Source: Vitreoscilla filiformis
GTDB taxonomy: Bacteria > Pseudomonadota > Gammaproteobacteria > Burkholderiales > Burkholderiaceae_C
NCBI RefSeq assembly: GCF_002222655.1
Contig: NZ_CP022423.1
Span: 62,001-126,000, forward strand
Length of the DNA stretch: 64,000 nucleotides
Reading direction: 5' to 3'
In this document: piece after piece, positions 40,913 through 49,800 of the stretch
Layout: each line of letters starts with the position of its first letter
Numbering within the stretch: the stretch's first letter is position 1
The notes under the pieces: generated by a model
The model's database searches: none
The model's input: the letters and a program-made list of their open reading frames with translations, nothing else
What the model was told of the DNA's origin: nothing
Made by a program: the position numbers and the translations under genes

Positions 40913-41767
40913 CTACGGCAGCGCATCCGCCGCACGCGGGGAAATCCACAGCACCTCGGTGCGTGGTTGTCGCAAAACTCCCACAGCAAAATGCGCCCGC
41001 TCCACCCGCCGCCACCCCACCAGCATCTCGTCGTACAGCGCGGACGGGTATCCGGCCAGCACCACCATCCCCTTGCAGCCCAGTAGCACCTCCAGCAGCT
41101 CGACATGCTGTTGCGTGGTCAGCTCATGCCGGTAGCCTGTGTCGGATCGAGTGGAGGGGACGTAGGGGGGATCGACGAAATGCAGCGTCTGGGGCGTGTC
41201 CTGGGCTTTGATCACGGCCAGCGCATCACGGCACTCGATCACCACGCCTTGCAGCCGACGCCGGACAGCCACCAAGCTGCGCGGGTACGTGACCCATTCG
41301 CCGGCCTTGCCCCTGCCTGACCCCGTGCGGTGCCGCGCGTCGGCAAACGACCGCTTGCGCGGATCGAACACCGATGCGTGGTGAAACGACAAATAGGCGC
41401 GAATGATCGTGCGCTGAGCCGTCACCACCGGATCGGTAGACGACATGAACGCCTGGTCAAACTCGGCGCGGGCGTAGGGTGTGCGGCGCAGCTTGCGCAT
41501 CAGCGCTGCGCATTGCATCGGGTCTTGGATGACGCGGAACAGCGACACGATCTCACTGTCGAGGTCGTTGTAGACCTCAATCTCGCTGCGGGTCTTGCGC
41601 ATCAGCACGCTGGCCGCGCCACCAAACGGCTCGACGTAAATGCGGTGGGGTGGAAGGTGCCGAAGCACCCACGGGGCAATCGCCCACTTGCCTCCAAAGT
41701 AGCGCAGCACCGCCCGCTTGGGGCCATCAGCGGCCAAGCTGGCCGGTTTGGTTGTCGTCTGGTTCAC
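40913..41767 (-). CDS. Phage DNA adenine methylase (D12 class)
   Basis: 284 residues from a GTG start at 41767. AVLRYFGGKW is motif X, YVEPFGGAASVL is the SAM-binding motif I and FVDPPYVPS is the catalytic motif IV; these mark an N6-adenine methylase of the Dam/D12 type. It occupies the place of the mom modification gene in Mu, right at the phage end, and its start overlaps the com gene. It probably modifies phage DNA against host restriction. I cannot tell the target sequence. Confidence 0.9.
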   Translation of the reverse strand: MNQTTTKPASLAADGPKRAVLRYFGGKWAIAPWVLRHLPPHRIYVEPFGGAASVLMRKTRSEIEVYNDLDSEIVSLFRVIQDPMQCAALMRKLRRTPYARAEFDQAFMSSTDPVVTAQRTIIRAYLSFHHASVFDPRKRSFADARHRTGSGRGKAGEWVTYPRSLVAVRRRLQGVVIECRDALAVIKAQDTPQTLHFVDPPYVPSTRSDTGYRHELTTQQHVELLEVLLGCKGMVVLAGYPSALYDEMLVGWRRVERAHFAVGVLRQPRTEVLWISPRAADALP

Positions 41768-41936
41768 AGAGCCGTCCTCGTTGATGAGTCGCTCTGTGGC
41801 GATCGGGGGATTGCGGGATCGTGTCCCTGGTCACGTCGCACATGGTGCCGCATCGCGGGCATTTGATTTGCACTCGGCCGATAAACCGTGCACGCGCCAG
41901 CAGCTTGTTACAGCCGCACCTGATTTCCTCATTCAT
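41727..41936 (-). CDS. com: Mu Com-like translational activator
   Basis: 69 residues starting MNEEIRCGCNKLLARA. Zinc-finger cysteines: CGC near residue 7-9 and CPRCGTMC near residues 25-32. In Mu, Com binds the mom messenger and exposes its start codon. Here the com frame overlaps the start of the methylase by 41 bp, and the methylase begins with a weak GTG, so a similar control is plausible. A longer upstream start exists but lacks the family sequence. Confidence 0.85.
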   Translation of the reverse strand: MNEEIRCGCNKLLARARFIGRVQIKCPRCGTMCDVTRDTIPQSPDRHRATHQRGRLCEPDDNQTGQLGR

Positions 41937-42036
41937 TTTGCAAGCCTGTTGCAATTTCTGCCACGTAGGCTCCACCTGCTGCGCGCGCAGTAGTGGGGCC
42001 TTGGCCGGCTTGCAGCTCCTTCTGCATGACGGGGCC

Positions 42037-42062
42037 GCCACCGGTGCTCCAGCACCGGTGGC
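42037..42062. terminator. Strong perfect hairpin between tail operon and com
   Basis: GCCACCGGTGCT at 42037-42048 and its exact complement at 42051-42062 form a 12-bp stem with a 2-nt gap. There is no T tract on either strand. It sits downstream of the last tail gene and upstream of com, so it may separate the late operon from the modification genes. Confidence 0.55.
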
Positions 42063-42076
42063 AGTCGCCCCACTCT

Positions 42077-42310
42077 TTAAATGTCGATTTCGACGTAGGT
42101 CATCCCTGGCGCGCTGCCTTCGATGACGCCGGCGCGCACGAACACCGTAGCGCCGGCAGCAGGCGCATCGCCTCGGGCCGTGATCCGATCGCCGCCAGGC
42201 AGCTCCACCACGGCCACACCTTGGCTCACGCTGACCACCGTACCCACTTGCACCGGCACATCCAGTCCCAGCGCGTCGCGCAGGGCGCGATACAGGTTAG
42301 GGCTGCTCAT
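42077..42310 (-). CDS. Small phage protein after the tail genes
   Basis: 77 residues starting MSSPNLYRALRDALGLDVPVQ, followed by a beta-rich stretch (VGTVVSVSQGVAVVELPGGDRI) and ending VTYVEIDI-like residues (GMTYVEIDI). It overlaps the end of the upstream tail gene by 14 bp, the usual tight packing of phage operons. The short beta-barrel-like pattern recalls small baseplate or fibre-associated proteins, but I cannot assign a function. Confidence 0.62.
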   Translation of the reverse strand: MSSPNLYRALRDALGLDVPVQVGTVVSVSQGVAVVELPGGDRITARGDAPAAGATVFVRAGVIEGSAPGMTYVEIDI

Positions 42311-44432
42311 AGGTCTGCACTCCAATCGTCTGCCACACGCTGGCCCGCCCAGCTTGAATTGACAAGCTGCGCGTCATCCCCAGGCGAGTCAAATCGCCGT
42401 CCACGTACTGCACCAGCTTGCCGGGGACGATGGCGCCGGTTTGGGCGAGTACCGGCAGACGAAGTTGCACCAGCGCTTGTCGCCCCACGTCCGACAGCAC
42501 CGGCAACGCCCTGGCACGGGCTGCCTGCACATCCGTACACAGAGCGTCCGTGATCATCGGCGCCACCAAATCGCCCGCCGTGCCGCCACGGGTGACGCGC
42601 CCGAGAACGCCCCCCGCCGTAGTCCCTGAGACAAACACCCGGCTGTAGATGGCCTTCGACGTCCACTCGATCCCCTCTTGGCGCACCACGGCGGCAGGCA
42701 GCTCGATGTCAGGCACCAGGCTGTCCCAGGCCCATGGCGCAGCCAGGTAGCGCGGCAGAACCATCAATTCGTTCCCGGCGGGGGAAGATTGGACATACCC
42801 ACCCGCCGCCTCGGCAATGCGACAGATCGCACTGATCGGCGTGCCTTGGTGGCTCCACACGCCTGCTGGAACCAGCCAATCTGGCACCTGCCAATCAATG
42901 GCCCAGTCGCTTGGCACGCCATTGGTGGCCAGTGTGTCGAGCGCCAACTGTTGCGTCATTGCCGCCACGACGGCGTTGTTGAACGTGCGCTTGGCTGCAT
43001 AAGGAGCGTCCCAAATGGCCGAGGCGCTGCGCCCACCGATCGACAGCGACGACTTGCTCCACTCACGGTCGCGCTGCGCCGACTCCACGATCACCCGCCA
43101 CACCTGCCCATTGACATGTGCCAGCAGTTCGCAGGCCGCTGCGCCTGCTGCCGGCGCCAGTTTGGCCTGATCGCTGGCCGCAATCGACGCGCTCCAGCGC
43201 CATGCCCAGCTATCTACATCCGCACTGAGGGTCAGTGAGGTGCAGTTGATGGCGGTGCCGTCGTCCGCCCGAACCAGTTGAACGTCATTGATCACGAGGT
43301 ACACCCTCCGCGCCGGGACGATGATCCCTGGCAATAGCTGTCGATCACAGCGGAAAATCAGATGCGGACTGGCCGGCGCTGGAACAAAAAACCGCAGGTC
43401 AGGCGTGCGCGGCCCGCAGCAGGTGTTGACGGGGATCACCGACCCCGGCATCACGCTGACGCCAGGCGGTGGCCTGACCGCATCCCGGCTCGACGCCTGC
43501 CACACCAGCGGCATCGGGGTCGCCACCTGCCACTGATCCGGTCGCGCGGTATGTCGCGGCGCGGCCGGGCGCGCTCGAACGTCCAACCACGGGCGGGCTG
43601 TGCGCAGCAAATCACGCTGTTTGAAGGCCGCGCCGCTGCCCATCTGCCGTGCATCCGCGTGCGTCACCTGCGCCGCCACCTGGCAGCGTTGGTGATCCCG
43701 GTGCCTGTACCGCGCACCAGCGGACAGCCGCCGGGCGTCTATTTGTCGCATCGTGGCTGTGCTGCCGAGGCGGGCGGTATCGACCTGCATCAGGCGGGCA
43801 CCTTGGTGCATGGTTCGAAGCGGCGCATACGTCACCGCTGCTTGCACGGCCACCGGGGCGGATGGGGCCATCACAGCCACCACAGCCGCATCCAGTGTCA
43901 CGGCGCGCTGGTGGCTTACGCCGATATCACGGGCCGGCCCCCGCGACACATCGGCGTCGTACACCCCCACCCCAGCCGGCACGACAGGCCCGCCCACTTG
44001 CACGGCAGCCACGGCGGTCACGGCATTGGCCTGCAAGGTGGCCACGGGCACCACACTCGGCAGCGTCACTGCCGCCTGCACCGCGACACCCAGCACCGCC
44101 GCACCCGCAGGCGCAACCGTTGGCAGCGTCACCGCTGCTTGAACAGCCACCCCAACAACGCCCGCGCCGGCAGGCACGACACGCGGAAGGATCACCGCCG
44201 CCTGCGCCGCCACACCAAGCACTACCGCACCCGCAGGCGTGACCGCCGGCAGCGTCACGGCGACTTGCGCCAGCCGCCCCAGCGCCTCGTACGTGACCCC
44301 TGCGGTCAGCGTCACCCCCGGCAACCCCACCGCCATCTGCGCCGCAAACACCGGCGCGGTGCCGTCGTCGCCGAACAGCAGCGCCGACGATGCGGGCAAC
44401 CCCGCCGCAAATCGCAGGTCGGTGGTGGCCAC
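42297..44432 (-). CDS. Phage tail protein with internal repeats, hub-like C-terminal half
   Basis: 711 residues from GTG. Residues about 50-160 hold repeats of about 24 residues with the core VAVQAAVTLP (AVILPRVVPAGAGVVG, AVTLPTVAPAGAAVLG, AVTLPSVVP). Residues about 380-711 contain VYLVINDVQLVRADDG, WRVIVESAQRD and SAICRIAEAAGGYVQ, a pattern resembling baseplate hub or tail-tip proteins of siphophages. The repeats may form an extended, Ala/Val-rich fibre-like stretch. It is followed directly by the small gene at 42077. The repeat part may vary among phages. Confidence 0.68.
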   Translation of the reverse strand: MATTDLRFAAGLPASSALLFGDDGTAPVFAAQMAVGLPGVTLTAGVTYEALGRLAQVAVTLPAVTPAGAVVLGVAAQAAVILPRVVPAGAGVVGVAVQAAVTLPTVAPAGAAVLGVAVQAAVTLPSVVPVATLQANAVTAVAAVQVGGPVVPAGVGVYDADVSRGPARDIGVSHQRAVTLDAAVVAVMAPSAPVAVQAAVTYAPLRTMHQGARLMQVDTARLGSTATMRQIDARRLSAGARYRHRDHQRCQVAAQVTHADARQMGSGAAFKQRDLLRTARPWLDVRARPAAPRHTARPDQWQVATPMPLVWQASSRDAVRPPPGVSVMPGSVIPVNTCCGPRTPDLRFFVPAPASPHLIFRCDRQLLPGIIVPARRVYLVINDVQLVRADDGTAINCTSLTLSADVDSWAWRWSASIAASDQAKLAPAAGAAACELLAHVNGQVWRVIVESAQRDREWSKSSLSIGGRSASAIWDAPYAAKRTFNNAVVAAMTQQLALDTLATNGVPSDWAIDWQVPDWLVPAGVWSHQGTPISAICRIAEAAGGYVQSSPAGNELMVLPRYLAAPWAWDSLVPDIELPAAVVRQEGIEWTSKAIYSRVFVSGTTAGGVLGRVTRGGTAGDLVAPMITDALCTDVQAARARALPVLSDVGRQALVQLRLPVLAQTGAIVPGKLVQYVDGDLTRLGMTRSLSIQAGRASVWQTIGVQTYEQP

Positions 44433-44439
44433 GAGCGGC

Positions 44440-44826
44440 TTACGTCAGCGTCAGGCTGGTCAGGCGGACAAAACCGCCGGCATACAGCGCCACCGCCGAC
44501 AGGATGACTTCATGTCCACTCCCAGCGATCCCGACGGACATGTCCAACAGGGCCGCGCCCGCTGACGTGGACAGCCGCGCCCATCCCGCCGTGCCCGACG
44601 CGGCCACCGTCGCATCAGCCGTTGCAGAGACCGTCAACACGCCCGCCACTGGCGCCGCCACGGTGGCCGACATCACCAGATCAGCCAGCAGCGTGCCCGT
44701 GGCCGCCGTCTGGGGCGTTGCCGGTGCGGCGCCCGTGTAAATTTTGAGCCGAGCTGGGCCGGCGGTGAGCAGCGAGCGCAGGGCTTCTGCCCGCGCCGCA
44801 ATGAGAACGTCTGATTGATTGGCCAT
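44440..44826 (-). CDS. Small phage tail-region protein
   Basis: 128 residues starting MANQSDVLIAARAEALRSLL. After a helical N terminus it is Ala/Thr/Gly-rich with alternating beta pattern (TGTLLADLVMSATVAAPVAG) and ends VRLTSLTLT. It fits the small beta-structured proteins often found beside tail-tip genes in Mu-like siphophages. Function is unknown. It starts 2 bp after the discoidin gene and ends 7 bp before the next tail gene. Confidence 0.65.
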   Translation of the reverse strand: MANQSDVLIAARAEALRSLLTAGPARLKIYTGAAPATPQTAATGTLLADLVMSATVAAPVAGVLTVSATADATVAASGTAGWARLSTSAGAALLDMSVGIAGSGHEVILSAVALYAGGFVRLTSLTLT

Positions 44827-44828
44827 GG

Positions 44829-45614
44829 TTACTCCAAGGTGGGCGCGAGCCCGTCGGCGATCAGGGCGCGGTACGTCCCGGCGTTGTCGTGGCACACCAC
44901 CGAGTACGTGTCGGCCACGGAGAGCCCATCGAACCGGTACAGCCCATCCGTGCCCGACCACGTCTCACGCACCACGCGCCTCAGCCGCTCCGAGATCAGC
45001 AGCACCCGCCGCGCCAGCGGTGTCACTGGCGGCCCCAGCACGGCCACGGAACCCGCGATCACGCCGGGCCCACCATCAATGTCTCGGGCCGATGGCGCCA
45101 AATCAGGCAACACCGATGCCACCGCACCGCCGGGCGCACCGCTGGCTGTCAGGCCGCGCGTCAGGTCGTACAGCACTGACCTGACCGGGACGATGATGCC
45201 GACCTTCCACGCCAAATCTGTGCTGGATGTGGGTGACGGGAGCGCGGCGTAGCCGTACTGCACCCATGTCGTGCCGTCGTCCGACCACTCCACGAGGGCT
45301 CCGATCCAATAGTGATCGCCGCCACCCGGAAGCTGCTGCACAGCAATCTGCGCGACATCGACCGCTGCGGGCCACTGGTAGCCGATCCATCGATCCGGGG
45401 CGTGCCCTTCGTACATGTAGGCCTGCCAATAGGTGGCGGCGGCGCCGTCGTATGCACGTTCTGGGGCGTTGTCGACGTACTGCGACGACGCAATCGCCGT
45501 GCCACCCGCGACCAAATTGCTACCCGCCGCGCTGCGAAATTGCAGCTCGCCCACCAAGACCTGGCCGCTCAGCGTGGCGATGCACCTGCATCGCCACCAA
45601 CGATGGGCACTCAT
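44829..45614 (-). CDS. Phage protein with a discoidin (F5/8 type C) domain
   Basis: 261 residues. Residues about 30-115 read like an F5/8 type C domain: NLVAGGTAIASSQYV, RAYDGAAATYWQA, APDRWIGYQWP, VDVAQIAV and VEWSDDGTTWVQY. Such domains bind glycans or lipids. The C-terminal 60 residues (GTDGLYRFDGLSVADTYSVVCHD) resemble a carboxypeptidase-regulatory or Ig-like fold. I chose ATG 45614, which overlaps the stop of the upstream gene (ATGA); a GTG two codons earlier is possible. Its place among tail-tip genes suggests a receptor-binding role. Confidence 0.78.
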   Translation of the reverse strand: MSAHRWWRCRCIATLSGQVLVGELQFRSAAGSNLVAGGTAIASSQYVDNAPERAYDGAAATYWQAYMYEGHAPDRWIGYQWPAAVDVAQIAVQQLPGGGDHYWIGALVEWSDDGTTWVQYGYAALPSPTSSTDLAWKVGIIVPVRSVLYDLTRGLTASGAPGGAVASVLPDLAPSARDIDGGPGVIAGSVAVLGPPVTPLARRVLLISERLRRVVRETWSGTDGLYRFDGLSVADTYSVVCHDNAGTYRALIADGLAPTLE

Positions 45615-46867
45615 GTCCACGGCCCCGTCAGATCAATGGCCATGGTCACGCCGTCACCCTCGCTGTACCCCTGCCACGCCACCGCCATCATCCGGCGGGT
45701 GGTGTTTCTGACGACCTGGTCGAACACAGCGCCGTGCCCGACCGGCTTGTATTGAGGCATCCAATACAACCCCCGGAACGTCCCCCTGACGGAGTTCATC
45801 CCCTCTTGCACGCACAGCGTCGGCGTCAGCCACAGCCCGTTGTCCGGGCCGTGTGGGTACTGCATTGGCCCTCGCCCCGATGTCAGCACCCCATTGGCCA
45901 TGTGCAGTGCCGGCGTGGCCGCGCACTTGACGGGGAGCCCCTGTTGCGTGTGGTTGCGCAGCAGCCATTTGCCGGCATAGGCCAGCGACTCGCCCAGGCC
46001 AAAGCTGTTGCCGGAACCGGGCTGATCCTCGTTGGCGCTCTCAGTTGCCACCAGCACCGTCCCCGTCGCGTCACCTGCGGCCACGTAAGACGACACATCC
46101 CCAAACGCGTACTGCGCGAACCCACCCCAGCCCGTTGACACCTTGACCCACAGGTAGAACATCACGCCATCACCGACCAGCAGCCAATCCCGATTACCGG
46201 CGCCGCCGTCCCCCTCATTCAGCCACCCGTACTGCCGCGCGTGAATCCACTTCGCCCACCCCCAATCCCCACCGGTGCCCGCCGTCGTCCAGTTGCGCGC
46301 AGGGTTGGTGGGGTCATACGGCGCTTGGATGCCCGTGACCACGATCGGATTGATCCCGCTGATCGCCGATGCGATCCCCACTGACGCCCATTTGGCCCAC
46401 GCTGAGTCGTACCCCGCCCGCTGGGAGTTGTCCACCACCAGCAGGTTGCGGTTACCCGTGGGGGCCCGGTAGGCGCCCCGGTTTGTACCCGTGTTGGGCT
46501 TGCTCCACCCCAGGCTGGGCGTTTTGGCGGTGATCGATGTGGTGGTGGTCGCCGTGCGGATCGACCCCGGATCGTCGAGCTGAAAAGTAAAACTCGTGGC
46601 CTGCGCGCTCAGCACCGTCCAGCGGCCGTTGTAGTTGGCCTGCGCGCAGCCGGCAATCTCCACGACCTGCCCGGCCACGAATGCATGCCCGCCGGTGACC
46701 GTGGCCGTGGCCACCCCCGCGACGGTCGATGTCAGCGTGGCGATCGTCTTGACCCCGTACCCATTGACCAAGCAGGCGTCCAACAGCGCCGTCAAACTCC
46801 CCCAGGCGTTGGTGAGCTGCGGCGCCCCTGCCAAGTAGTTCGCATGCCAAAAAACCGATGCGGCCAT
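45611..46867 (-). CDS. Phage tail-tip or fibre-associated protein
   Basis: 418 residues starting MAASVFWHANYLAGAPQLTNAW. The sequence is rich in Gly, Thr and aromatic residues, with beta-structured stretches such as GHAFVAGQVVEIAGCAQANYNGRWTVLSA. Many Mu-like siphophages carry a protein of this kind after the tape measure region. I have no precise function. It lies 14 bp after the 1188-residue tail gene and overlaps the discoidin gene start. Confidence 0.68.
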   Translation of the reverse strand: MAASVFWHANYLAGAPQLTNAWGSLTALLDACLVNGYGVKTIATLTSTVAGVATATVTGGHAFVAGQVVEIAGCAQANYNGRWTVLSAQATSFTFQLDDPGSIRTATTTTSITAKTPSLGWSKPNTGTNRGAYRAPTGNRNLLVVDNSQRAGYDSAWAKWASVGIASAISGINPIVVTGIQAPYDPTNPARNWTTAGTGGDWGWAKWIHARQYGWLNEGDGGAGNRDWLLVGDGVMFYLWVKVSTGWGGFAQYAFGDVSSYVAAGDATGTVLVATESANEDQPGSGNSFGLGESLAYAGKWLLRNHTQQGLPVKCAATPALHMANGVLTSGRGPMQYPHGPDNGLWLTPTLCVQEGMNSVRGTFRGLYWMPQYKPVGHGAVFDQVVRNTTRRMMAVAWQGYSEGDGVTMAIDLTGPWT

Positions 46868-46881
46868 GTGATCTCCTCAAT

Positions 46882-49800
46882 TTAAGCGTCCACGTCGCCA
46901 CGCAGCGACAGTTCAAATTGATCCGGTGTGTCATACGCTGCGCCCGGATTGATCGTGCGAACGACCCAAATCGGTGCCATCGCACCGATGGTGTTGATCC
47001 GCAGGATCGCGCCCACCGACCACCCACCGCCGCCCCAGCCAGCCGCTGGAATGTGCATATAGGGCGCCCCAGATGGCCCGAGCGGCTCGAAGTCCTGGCC
47101 GGTGTTACCCACGGCCACGACACCCACATGCTCGCCAATCAGCTCGTAGCTCGTCGTCGTGGTGAACCGGGCAATCCAGCGCTCCGTGATGCCCCCCCGG
47201 TTTGTGATCAGGATGGGATGGTCGGCGTTGTTGTAGGCCGCCAGGGTGCTTGAACCCGGTTCGGGGCTGTCAGACCACGCGCCGAACCAACTCGATTGGT
47301 CAAACACGCGCTCCACGCGGGCAAACAGATCCCCGAGCACCAGCGCCGTCGAGACGTAACTTCCAGGCGCCGAGTAGTCGTGGGTGATGGGCCGAGACAG
47401 CCCGATCTCCCCATTGATCTGCACGTCGCGGATCATCGCCATGTCTTCCACGCGCCCTTCGATTCGCACGGGCTGGGCGTAGGCCGAAACGTCGCTGAAG
47501 GTTGCCGTCCCAGCGTCCAAATCGGTGGTGTAGCCGGTGCTGATCACCGCACCGTTGGCCCCCACCACGCGCAATCGAGACAGCCGCTCGCGCCCAGCAA
47601 ACACCGTCTGCCCATTGGCCACGGTGGCCGTGACGGCTGTTTTGGCACCGACCACAACGAACCCACCCGCTCTGAAAATCGGCACCCGCCCGTCACTTGG
47701 AAGCCGCACGGGATCCATGCCCAGGATGCTGGCATCGAGCGGCAGGTAGCTGTAGGCCACCGCGCTGTAGCGCAGCGTGGTCATGACGATCGGATCGGGC
47801 CGCCAGATGCGCCCATCCGACTCCACCCGGCTGGCCGAATACCACGGCTGGGATTCATTTCCCGCCGCCGTGACCATCGCCCCGAACCGCACCCGCACCA
47901 GCCCGGTCTCGTAATCCACGCTGCCCGCCACGCCGGTGCCACTGATCACGCCATCCACCCCCGCCGTGACCGATTTGGGGCCCCCGGTCGTGCGCGTCCA
48001 CTGGATCGACAGCGATCCCGGTCGCAAGGGCGCCGAGGAAGCCCTGAACACAAACTCGCTGGACAGCGCATTGCCCAAGGTGGTGACGCACGACACCCGG
48101 CTGAGTGCATTGGTCGCCCCCGTGGCCCAGGACGACAGGGCAATGACGCCCGTGGTGTAGTCGATGGTGCCCCGCGTCAGCCAGCCAGACGCCACGGTGT
48201 TTTCGCGCAGCACACCCGTGCCACTGTCCCCCCACGGCTGCGATCCGGGGATCGTCAGCACCACCGTGCCAGGCACCACTGGCGCCACAACGCCCGGCAC
48301 CAGTTGCACCTTCGGGGTGAACGTCACCGTCTCGGTGCGGGTGCTCGTCGAGCCGGGCGAGTTGTACCGCAGGGTCACCGCCCCGGATTCATCGGCTGGG
48401 TAAATGGACGGCGCATCCACATACTCCAGCCCGGTATAGGTCAAGCGCCAGCGGTATAAATCGTCGTCCAATGCGGCGCTGTATTTCGGCCTCGGTAATT
48501 TGATCGTGACATCTGGATTCCAGGTAATCGCTCCCGTCGCATACGTCACTGTGCCAATTTGCACACCTTCCCGCATGATTTTTCCGCCGCCGTCGTCCCG
48601 CGCATATTGCGTCGGATCGACCCACGTCGAAACGCCCATTTCGGTCAACTGGCCCAGGGTATAGGTGCCCAGCACAGCAGTGTCTGTGACGGTGTTCCAC
48701 TCAACCTCCAAGCTCCCCGGCGTGATGGCCGCCGAAGCTGTCACCGCCAGCCGCCCATCGCCCTGCCGCGACGGATGTGCAAATGCGTCGGACGTCTTGG
48801 GGCCGGCCACATAGCCGATCGTCAACTGCGCCCCTACGGCGGGCAGGGTCGCGGGCGCGAACGCCTCGATCACCCCCTGCGCCACGCGCACCGTGCCCGT
48901 GGCATGGCCGGACAGCACCCCATCCGCGCCAGCGGTGGCGCTCTTGGACACGCCCGCTTGCAGCCAAGACACCGTCACTGAGCCCGGCTGTACCGATGTT
49001 CCAGCCGGCGGCGCCAACGCGATCGTCTGCGTCGCCTTGAGCGTCACAGCGGTGGGGTGCCGGGTCTCTTGCGTCGGTGCGCCCCAGCTCAGGATGACCG
49101 AACTACCCACATCCGGCAGCACACCCAGCGTCAGGATGTAGCCGCCCGTCGCGGGGTTGAACGTGCCGGCGCCGTAGCTGGCATCGCTGCCCTTGAGCGC
49201 GCCGGTGCCATCGTCCGACAGCACATACCACCGCCCGCCCGCGCGGTAGCTGGCCGAGAGCGTGCCGGGCTGGGGCTGAGGATCGATCACCCCCACGTAG
49301 GACTGACTGCGGGACGCCGCCGTGATCTCGATTTCGGCGCTCTGCGGAACCCGCAGCACCTGCGCTGCGGGGGTGTAGGTGATGACCTTGCTGGCCGAGT
49401 AGTCCCCTGCGGCGGATGTCAGCAGCCCGTTGGCGTAGTCGATGGTGCCCACATCGGCCCCGGCTGATCGCAACATCCCGCCAGCGTCGGTGATCGTGAC
49501 ACCGGCCACTTGGATCGACAGTGATCCTGGAAGGCACCCTCCCGGCAGAGCCAGCTTGGTGGTGGGTGTCCACGCATGGGTGGCGGTGTAGGTGACACTG
49601 CCCGCGCCCGGGATCGGCAGCCCAGCAGCCGCATAGGGCGGCATGACCGACAGCGGCGCCTCGGTCTGGGCGCTGGGCACCAGTTGCGAGTAGATCGACT
49701 CTGCCTTGATCTTCATCGCCCCCATGCTGACCGACTCGGCCAGGGGCGACACCCCAGCGTAGGTGCCCGCATCGGCCACCACGGTATCGCGCACCGCAGC

